Below, in pieces: positions 41,431 through 46,931 of a stretch of 46,931 nt of DNA. How positions within the stretch are numbered: the first letter of the stretch is position 1; each line of letters opens with the position of its first letter. This stretch comes from Streptomyces shenzhenensis. GTDB lineage: Bacteria; Actinomycetota; Actinomycetes; Streptomycetales; Streptomycetaceae. The DNA lies in NCBI RefSeq assembly GCF_003688995.1, contig NZ_PENI01000053.1, forward strand, positions 1 through 46,931. Reading direction: 5' to 3'. Below the pieces are notes generated by a model that was not told where the DNA came from, ran no database searches, and saw only the letters and a list, made by a program, of their open reading frames with translations. A program made the position numbers and the translations under genes.

Positions 41431-42285
41431 TCACTTGTGGCCGGCCGGGCCGTGGATCAGGGCGCGTTCGCCCGCCTCGACGCGCAGGGGCAGATGGTTG
41501 CCGGGAGGCGACAGGGGACAGACGAAGACGGCCGGGTTCAGGTGGTGGTGGGAGAGCGTCGCCTGGTTGAAGTCGACCGGCACCGTGCTCCCGGGCTCCA
41601 GCAGGGGCAGCACGAGCCAGCGGCCGATCTCGGGTGTCTCGTTGCCGTTGGTCTCGTCCGTGAAGACCACGAGCCGCTGGCCGGGGAAGTCCTGTAGGAC
41701 GGCCAGCACGTGTGCGGTGCCGTCGATGGTCACGACCAGGTCGACCGGGGCCAGGACGGCCTCGGTGCTGCGCGGTGTGGTCAGCCGCCCCACCTCGATA
41801 CGGCGGCCCTCGGGAGCTGCCCGGTAGGTGCCTTCGAACACCCAGGACGGGTCGTAGGGAAAGGTGTCGATACCGCTGAGGCCGGAGCGCTCGACGGCCC
41901 CGTGGTCCATGACCACCAGGCCGTAGGAGCCGTCGGCGCCACCGGCGAAGCCGACGCGGTCGTCGGGGAACTCCAGCGCGCGGCCGGAGGGCACTTCGGC
42001 CGTTCCGTCGACCGTCGTTCCGTCGATCGTCACGCCGTCCGCAGCCGTGGCTGTCACGGTCAGGGCGCCGGCTTCGTCGGTACTCCACTCGCCTGGGACG
42101 CCGGGGAGGGTGTGGGGGTCGCGGCCGGTGATCTTCCCCTTGGCGACGACCTTGGCCTTGCCGTTCGCCCCGGCGACCTCTTCCCATCGGCCCGCGCGCC
42201 ACGCGAGGTACTCGGCGGGCGCACCGTGTGCGGCGCTGCTGTCTGTCGCGGCCTGCCGGCCCGAGGGGGACTGAGGTGCAGTCAC
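41431..42285 (-). CDS. DUF1684 domain-containing protein
   Basis: This 284-residue protein has the DUF1684 C-terminal signature: VFTDETNGNETPEIGRWL, then VDFNQATLSHHHLNPAVFVC and CPLSPPGNHLPLRVEAGE. The family is often annotated from its likeness to each other only; no activity is established to my knowledge. In this protein the usual Cys-Ala-Phe before the CPLPP motif is replaced by NPAVFV. I chose the GTG at 42283-42285 with AGGAG 7 bases upstream over the longer open frame. A motif shared with the methyltransferase promoter lies about 110 bases upstream. Confidence 0.8.
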   Translation of the reverse strand: MTAPQSPSGRQAATDSSAAHGAPAEYLAWRAGRWEEVAGANGKAKVVAKGKITGRDPHTLPGVPGEWSTDEAGALTVTATAADGVTIDGTTVDGTAEVPSGRALEFPDDRVGFAGGADGSYGLVVMDHGAVERSGLSGIDTFPYDPSWVFEGTYRAAPEGRRIEVGRLTTPRSTEAVLAPVDLVVTIDGTAHVLAVLQDFPGQRLVVFTDETNGNETPEIGRWLVLPLLEPGSTVPVDFNQATLSHHHLNPAVFVCPLSPPGNHLPLRVEAGERALIHGPAGHK

Positions 42286-42392
42286 AGGAATGCTCCTTTT
42301 CCGGGGGCCGCGCGCACCGGGGGCACTGCTCGACCCGGGCAGCGCACGCCCGTAAAGCATCAGAGTTTGCGCGTGAAGCAAGAAGGAGGTGC

Positions 42393-42411
42393 TGCCGGAC
42401 GAGCAAGCCGC
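42393..42411. promoter_or_regulatory. Shared upstream motif, copy 1 (before the DUF1684 gene)
   Basis: TGCCGGACGAGCAAGCCGC differs by one base from 43373-43391, which lies upstream of the methyltransferase gene. TTGC-N7-GCAA (42367-42381) lies beside it, towards the gene. Confidence 0.45.
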
Positions 42412-42437
42412 TTCAAGCAACCTGCTTGGCCGCTGGG

Positions 42438-43298
42438 TCAGTTACGGCGTGCGGCCCAGACGGAGCGTTCGGTGCGTACCGAGAGATCGTCGCGGCGCAG
42501 GATGCTGTGGGGGCTGTCCGTGTCGAGCAGCCGGTCGAGCGCGGCGAGGTCTTCGGCCGAGAGCTCTTCGGCGGCGGCCCCGCGGATGCGCTGCAGGGTG
42601 CCGAGGGCGTAGCGGCCGATGGTTTCGCTGCGGGAGCCGTCGATGTTCACGGCGATGGTGCGTTCGCCGTCGAGGGTGAACCCGGCGGCGGTCAGCATCG
42701 GCCCCCAGTCGGCGCCGCGATGGGGCACATGTTCCGCGTGGAAGCGGTCGGTCGCGGCGTGGCAGCGGTCTTCCAGGCCGGGCCGGTCAGCCGGGGCGTT
42801 CTGGGGCAGGAAGCGGGGGAAACCCGCCAGCTCGACGACGGCGAACAGACCGCCGGGTGCGAGCAGGTCGTGGACGGTGCGCAGGGCGCGGTCGGGGTGG
42901 GCCATGTGGTGCATCGAGGCGGAGGCCCAGACCAGGTCCGGCGTGCCGAGGTCGGGCCAGTCGGCGGCGTCGAGGTCGGCCTGCACGGTGTGCACGCGCT
43001 CGGCCACGCCCCGGGCGCCCGCCTTCTCCCGCAGCCGCTGAAGATGTCCGGGCGAGGCGTCGACAGCGATGACCTGTGCTTCGGGGAATCGGTCGAGAAG
43101 GGCGAAGGTGCCCGTTCCCGTGCCGCAGCCCAGGTCCACGATCCGGCGCGGGCCTGACTCCAGGGGCAGCCATGCGGTGATGGCGGCGAGGTGTTCGGCG
43201 AGGACTTCCGCGTCCAGATCGAGGATCTCCACCTGTCCGGCGCCGTCACTGTGCGGGTGGTGGCCGTCGTGGGGGGTGTGCGGGTGTGCGTGGGTCAT
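42438..43298 (-). CDS. Class I SAM-dependent methyltransferase
   Basis: This 286-residue protein has a His-rich N-terminus (seven His in the first 16 residues) and motif I VDLGCGTGTGTF (about 54-65). AVDASPGHL, ASASMHHM and LAPGGLFAVVEL complete a standard UbiE-like domain. The His-rich tail may bind metal. The ATG at 43296-43298 has no clear Shine-Dalgarno. It lies between the DUF1684 gene and the XRE-cupin regulator, all on the minus strand. The acceptor substrate is unknown. Confidence 0.86.
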   Translation of the reverse strand: MTHAHPHTPHDGHHPHSDGAGQVEILDLDAEVLAEHLAAITAWLPLESGPRRIVDLGCGTGTGTFALLDRFPEAQVIAVDASPGHLQRLREKAGARGVAERVHTVQADLDAADWPDLGTPDLVWASASMHHMAHPDRALRTVHDLLAPGGLFAVVELAGFPRFLPQNAPADRPGLEDRCHAATDRFHAEHVPHRGADWGPMLTAAGFTLDGERTIAVNIDGSRSETIGRYALGTLQRIRGAAAEELSAEDLAALDRLLDTDSPHSILRRDDLSVRTERSVWAARRN

Positions 43299-43350
43299 GC
43301 CGTCACGGTACGGCGCATATGCGCGCACAGCACAACGTCTCCCGGAAAAC

Positions 43351-43391
43351 GCAAGATGTTGCCGCGTGGCGGTGCCGGACGCGCAAGCCGC
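43351..43391. promoter_or_regulatory. Shared upstream motif, copy 2, with palindrome (before the methyltransferase gene)
   Basis: TGCCGGACGCGCAAGCCGC (43373-43391) nearly repeats 42393-42411. The perfect palindrome GCAAGATGTTGC (43351-43362) lies between it and the methyltransferase start. Both are candidate sites for the regulator encoded next door. Confidence 0.45.
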
Positions 43392-43421
43392 ACCCGCGCC
43401 GGGCGGCTTGTGCCGTCGCTC

Positions 43422-44015
43422 TCAGGCGCCCTGGATGTCACCGTCGCCGTTGCCGGTGTCGCGCTGGTGGCCGCGGCGAGCGTCGCGGTCGAAGATGCCC
43501 AGGATCTCGCACGGTCCCCCCTCGACACCGATGGCGTGCGGCATCATGGTCGGGAACTCGGCGGCCTGGTTGGTCCGGATGCGGAAGCGCCGGTGGCCCA
43601 GCATGAGGACCGCGGTGCCGGACAGCACGACGAGCCATTCCCGGCCCGGGTGGGCACGCATGCGGGCGGGGTTGTCCGGCGGCGGCTCGGTCAGCCGCTG
43701 ACGCATCACGCTCATGCCGGGTTCGGCCTTTATGGCCCAGCGCAGCCGGCCATGGGTGCCGTCGATCATCGGGCTGGTGACGACGTCGTCGGCGGCGGTC
43801 TCCACCAGCTGGTCGAGGGTGGTCTCCAGGGCGCGGGCCAGGGTGACGAGCTGGTCCAGGGCGAGGCGGCGCTGGCCGTTCTCGATGCGGCTCAGCGAGG
43901 ACTGACTGAGGTTGGCGCGGGTGGCCAGCTCTTCCAGGGACCAGCCCTGCGCGACCCGCAGGGCGCGGATGCGTTTGCGTACGAGGCCGTCCAGCTCTCC
44001 AGTTTCTTGCGTCAT
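43422..44015 (-). CDS. XRE-family regulator with cupin domain
   Basis: This 197-residue protein has an N-terminal HTH (RIRALRVAQGWSLEELATRA, NLSQSSLSRIENGQR; about 12-55) and a C-terminal cupin barrel (HPGREWLVVLSGTAVLMLG, then PHAIGVEGG). This is the PuuR-like architecture, in which the cupin senses a small molecule. The ATG at 44013-44015 is used; another in-frame ATG three codons upstream exists. TACAAT lies a few bases before these starts, so the transcript may be leaderless. It is divergent from the thioredoxin-reductase-like gene and likely controls it. Confidence 0.88.
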   Translation of the reverse strand: MTQETGELDGLVRKRIRALRVAQGWSLEELATRANLSQSSLSRIENGQRRLALDQLVTLARALETTLDQLVETAADDVVTSPMIDGTHGRLRWAIKAEPGMSVMRQRLTEPPPDNPARMRAHPGREWLVVLSGTAVLMLGHRRFRIRTNQAAEFPTMMPHAIGVEGGPCEILGIFDRDARRGHQRDTGNGDGDIQGA

Positions 44016-44023
44016 GAGCAACA

Positions 44024-44042
44024 TTGTATGCCGTGGATGCAA
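44024..44042. promoter_or_regulatory. Imperfect inverted repeat between regulator and flavoprotein genes
   Basis: TTGTATGC (44024-44031) and GGATGCAA (44035-44042) form a 6-of-8 inverted repeat beside the regulator start and about 70 bases before the flavoprotein gene, a likely autoregulatory operator. Confidence 0.45.
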
Positions 44043-44110
44043 GACGGGGTTAGCGTCGTGTGCACAAGGCCCGGAACGACCGGGGCCACGCACGACGAGA
44101 GGAGCGCGAC

Positions 44111-45124
44111 ATGTCGGTGCGGACTTCCGCCTACGCGAGCGACCCACTGCCCGCCGGGACCGTGGACGTCGTGGTGATCGGCGGCGGCAGCGCGGGCTTG
44201 AACGGTGCGCTGATGCTCGCCCGCTCCCGGCGCACGGTGGTCGTGCTCGACAGCGGCACCCCGCGCAACGCGCCCGCCGAGGCCATGCACGGCTTCATCG
44301 TGCTGGACGGCACCCCGCCCGCCGAGCTCTTGGCGCGGGGCCGGGAGCAGGTGCGCCGGTACGGGGGCCGGGTCGTCTTCGGCGAGGTGGCCTCGGCCGA
44401 GCCCGCCGCCCCGTCGGCCGACGGTGATCTGCGTTTCCGCGTCACCCTGGCCGACGGCCGGACGGTGACGGCCCGACGGGTGCTGGTGGCCACCGGGCTG
44501 CGCGACGTGCTGCCCGACGTCCCGGGTCTCGCTGAGCATTGGGGGCATGGTGTGGTGCACTGCCCGTACTGCCACGGCTGGGAGGTGCGCGACGAGCCCA
44601 TCGGCGTCCTCGCCACCGGCCCCGGCTCGCTCCACCACGCCCTGCTGTTCCGCCAACTGACCGACGACCTCGTCTACTTCACCCGCGGCACCGAGCTCGA
44701 CGCCGACACGCGAGCGCGCTTCGCCGCCCGCGCCATCCGCGTCGTCGACACATCGGTGCGGGACGTGGTGAACGGCGAGGACGGCGCTGTCGCGGGCGTC
44801 CGCCTGGCCGACGGCACGTTCGTGGCCCGCCGCGTCCTGGCGGTCGCCACGCGGATGCTGGCCCGCACCGAGGGCCTGGACGGCCTGAAACTGCCGATGG
44901 AGGACCTGCCCGACGGCATGGGCCGCCGCTTCGCCTCCGGCATGGCCGGCACCACCGAGGTTCCGGGTGTGTGGGTGGCCGGCAACGCCACCGACCTGAC
45001 CGCCCAGGTCGGTGCCTCCGCCGCGGCCGGCGCGCTGGCCGGATCCCACATCAACGCCCAACTGGCCGTGGCGGACACCGACGCGGCACTTGCCGCCGCC
45101 CGGGGCGACACCACCACCGAATGA
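44111..45124 (+). CDS. Thioredoxin-reductase-like NAD(P)/FAD-dependent oxidoreductase
   Basis: This 337-residue flavoprotein has the FAD motif VVIGGGSAGLNGA (about 21-33), ATGLRDVLPDVPG, the redox disulphide Cys151-Cys154 in CPYCHGWE, and a C-terminal FAD motif VWVAGNATD. The NAD(P) motif reads VLATGPGSLHHALL, altered from GxGxxA. It resembles GliT/HlmI-type disulphide oxidases or small-molecule thioredoxin-like reductases more than housekeeping TrxB, and no thioredoxin gene is adjacent. The ATG has AGGAG 7 bases upstream. It precedes the MFS pump gene by 80 bp on the same strand. Confidence 0.88.
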   Translation: MSVRTSAYASDPLPAGTVDVVVIGGGSAGLNGALMLARSRRTVVVLDSGTPRNAPAEAMHGFIVLDGTPPAELLARGREQVRRYGGRVVFGEVASAEPAAPSADGDLRFRVTLADGRTVTARRVLVATGLRDVLPDVPGLAEHWGHGVVHCPYCHGWEVRDEPIGVLATGPGSLHHALLFRQLTDDLVYFTRGTELDADTRARFAARAIRVVDTSVRDVVNGEDGAVAGVRLADGTFVARRVLAVATRMLARTEGLDGLKLPMEDLPDGMGRRFASGMAGTTEVPGVWVAGNATDLTAQVGASAAAGALAGSHINAQLAVADTDAALAAARGDTTTE

Positions 45125-45204
45125 CCTGACGTCCCGGCTTCATCCACTTCGGCGACCGGCCCTGCTCCGGCGCTGACTCCGCATGCCCTTTGTGAGAGGA
45201 ATCC

Positions 45205-46803
45205 ATGAGTACGAACCAGACTCCCCCGGTGACAGCCGCTGTGGGGAGCGGCGAGGGCGGCGCACCGGACGCGCGACAGCTGCGCTCCATCCTGACCGCC
45301 GTGTCCATCGCGCTGATGGCCGTCATCGCGTCGGTGTCCGGACTGAACGTCGCCCAGACCCATATGGCCGTCGAGTTCGGGGCCTCGCAGAACACCATCT
45401 TGTGGATCATCAACATCTACACCTTGGCGCTGGCCGCGCTGCTGCTGCCGCTCGGCGCCGTCGGTGACCGCTTGGGCCGCAAGCCCATGCTGATCGCCGG
45501 CCTTGGCTTCTTCGGTGCCGCAAGCCTCGCGGCGGCGCTGGCGCCGACGGCCGAGGTGATGCTCGGCGCGCGCGTGGCCGCCGGAATCGGCGCCGCGATG
45601 ATCATGCCGATCACGTTGGCGGTCATCACCTCCACCTTCCCCGAGGAGCAGCGCGGCAAGGCGATCGGCGTGTGGACCGGCGTCGCCGGAGGCGGTGGCA
45701 TCCTGGGCATGTTCCTCTCCGCGCTCCTCGTCGACGTCGCGGACTGGCGCTGGCTGTTCGTCCTGCCCGTGGTCCTGGTCGTCGTGGCGCTGGCCATGAC
45801 GCTGAAGTCGGTTCCCAACTCCCGCGAACGGTCCGTCCACTCCTTCGACACCGTCGGCGCGCTGGTGTCCACCGTCGCCGTGATCGGGCTCATCTTCGTC
45901 CTGCAAGAAGGTCCCGAGCGCGGCTGGACCGCGCCCGCGACTCTGCTCAGCCTCGCCGTCGGGCTCGTCGCTGCCATCGGCTTCGTGGCCTGGGAACTGC
46001 GTCTCCGGGACGCCTCACTGCTGGACGTGCGTCTGTTCCGCGAGCGCGGCCTGGCCGGCGGCTCCATCACGCTGCTGGTCGTCTTCGGCGTCCAGGCGGG
46101 CATCGCCGTGGTCCTCTTCCCCTTCTTCCAGGCCGTCCTCGGCTGGTCGGGACTGCTGTCCACGGTGGCGATGATGCCCATGGCCGTCATGATGATGATG
46201 ACCTCCGGCCTCGCCCCCAAGCTGGCCACCCGCATCGGCTCCCGCTCGACCATGGCCGTGGGCATTGCGCTGGCCGGCGTCGGACTCGCCCTGATGGCCC
46301 TCTTCGTCTCCGTCGACGGCGGCTACCTGACCATCCTGCCCGGCATGCTCGCCATGGGCATCGGCATGGGACTGTCGATGACACCCTCCACCGAGGCCAT
46401 CACCGGCTCCCTGCCGCGCGAGCAGCAGGGTGTCGCCTCCGCCCTCAACGACGTCACCCGTGAGTTCGGCACCGCCCTCGGAGTCGCCCTGCTCGGCGCG
46501 CTGCTGTCCGCCGGCTACCGCGACGCCATCGACGACCGCCTGAGCGGCATCCCCCAGGGGGCCGCGGACACCGCACGCGAAGGCATCGCCAACGCCGTTG
46601 AGGTGGCGGGCGGCACGGGCTCGCACGCGCGGGACCTGGTCCACGCCGCCCAGCAGTCCTTCGTCGACGGATGGCAGCAGGCCATGTGGGCGGGCGTCGC
46701 CGTCATGGGCGTCCTGTTCGTCTACATCGCCCTGCGCGGACCGAAGAACTCCGCCCCCGTCCCGGCCGACGACACCGAGACCGCCGAGCCCCTCGCTTCC
46801 TAA
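45205..46803 (+). CDS. DHA2-type (14-TM) MFS drug efflux transporter
   Basis: This 532-residue protein has about fourteen membrane helices, the motif-A loop LGAVGDRLGRKPMLIAG after TM2, and motif C-like AGGGGILGMFLSALL in TM5 (antiporter signature). It fits the QacA/EmrB group that expels drugs or metabolites in exchange for protons. The ATG has GAGAGGA 5 bases upstream. Downstream of the flavoprotein gene and under the likely control of the XRE-cupin regulator, it suggests a detoxification or export function. The stop is only 8 bases before the end of a convergent transposase gene. Confidence 0.92.
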   Translation: MSTNQTPPVTAAVGSGEGGAPDARQLRSILTAVSIALMAVIASVSGLNVAQTHMAVEFGASQNTILWIINIYTLALAALLLPLGAVGDRLGRKPMLIAGLGFFGAASLAAALAPTAEVMLGARVAAGIGAAMIMPITLAVITSTFPEEQRGKAIGVWTGVAGGGGILGMFLSALLVDVADWRWLFVLPVVLVVVALAMTLKSVPNSRERSVHSFDTVGALVSTVAVIGLIFVLQEGPERGWTAPATLLSLAVGLVAAIGFVAWELRLRDASLLDVRLFRERGLAGGSITLLVVFGVQAGIAVVLFPFFQAVLGWSGLLSTVAMMPMAVMMMMTSGLAPKLATRIGSRSTMAVGIALAGVGLALMALFVSVDGGYLTILPGMLAMGIGMGLSMTPSTEAITGSLPREQQGVASALNDVTREFGTALGVALLGALLSAGYRDAIDDRLSGIPQGAADTAREGIANAVEVAGGTGSHARDLVHAAQQSFVDGWQQAMWAGVAVMGVLFVYIALRGPKNSAPVPADDTETAEPLAS

Positions 46804-46811
46804 TGCTGTCG

Positions 46812-46931
46812 TCAAGCGGCCGTAGTCACTGGAGGCGCGACTTGATAGCACCGTCGGTCACGGATCAGAGCCCACAGAACGTTGACACGTCGGCGGGCGA
46901 GAGCGAGCACGGCCTGGACGTGTTTCTTCCC
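46812..46931 (-). CDS. IS110-family transposase, C-terminal fragment (runs off window)
   Basis: From the window edge the minus strand encodes GKKHVQAVLALARRRVNVLW, then ALIRDRRCYQVAPP and a TGA at 46812-46814. This matches the end of IS110/IS116/IS902-type transposases (KxxxQAxxALARRRxNVLWALLRD). The rest of the gene lies beyond the window, so completeness is unknown. Such elements have a DEDD catalytic domain and no terminal inverted repeats, so the element boundary cannot be seen. It marks insertion next to the MFS gene. Confidence 0.75.
   Translation of the reverse strand, partial: GKKHVQAVLALARRRVNVLWALIRDRRCYQVAPPVTTAA

Overview
The window is chromosomal DNA of a Streptomyces-type actinomycete. 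It has very high GC, strong third-position GC bias, many GTG/TTG starts and 4-bp start/stop overlaps, and families typical of the genus. From memory, the left end (pgi, gnd), the unusual GTP cyclohydrolase II and the Sfp-type phosphopantetheinyl transferase recall the S. coelicolor SCO6650s-6670s neighbourhood; this was not checked by alignment.

Layout. 1-1862: the end of pgi, then gnd and a histidine phosphatase. 1877-5498: a GT39-type membrane glycosyltransferase, an intergenic stretch with two copies of a hairpin repeat, and a serine hydrolase. 5529-12818: the most interesting block. It holds a GTP cyclohydrolase II with Met at the switch position (120) that determines whether the product keeps its formyl group, and, divergently, a creatininase-family amidohydrolase, the family that contains archaeal FAPy deformylase. 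A tightly coupled operon follows: a 6-pyruvoyl-tetrahydropterin-synthase-like protein lacking its catalytic residues, a GT4 glycosyltransferase, a methyltransferase and a flippase-like membrane protein. A zinc-less medium-chain dehydrogenase and a CDP-alcohol phosphatidyltransferase complete it. I infer a specialised pathway starting from GTP through a formamidopyrimidine nucleotide; the end product is unknown to me. 12745-17861: an MFS exporter, a fused peptide-type ABC permease, its lipoprotein and a GNAT enzyme.

17965-24943: a beta-glucan utilisation locus. A GH1 beta-glucosidase and a sugar ABC importer (two permeases and a lipoprotein, no ATPase) face a Tat-secreted GH55 exo-beta-1,3-glucanase that has a CebR-like palindrome at its promoter. 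24992-27067: a stand-alone EF-G paralogue, ending against the GH55 gene at an 18-bp perfect hairpin. 27068-34455: a patchwork of an MFS gene, a phosphopantetheinyl transferase with a metallophosphoesterase, small enzymes and decayed gene fragments. It includes a duplicated 3' end of the transferase gene inside a degenerate 36-bp tandem repeat.

34480-39039: an AEC transporter, a DctA-type carrier, a D-tartrate-dehydratase-like enolase-superfamily enzyme and a divergent GntR regulator, most simply read as uptake and dehydration of a hydroxy-dicarboxylate. 39188-40911: a frameshifted phosphoesterase remnant and a membrane-anchored HTH protein. 41006-46803: a SnoaL-like protein, a DUF1684 protein, a methyltransferase, an XRE-cupin regulator, a thioredoxin-reductase-like flavoprotein and a 14-TM MFS pump, several sharing a promoter motif. 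The window ends inside an IS110-family transposase. No tRNA, rRNA, CRISPR array or replication origin was seen.
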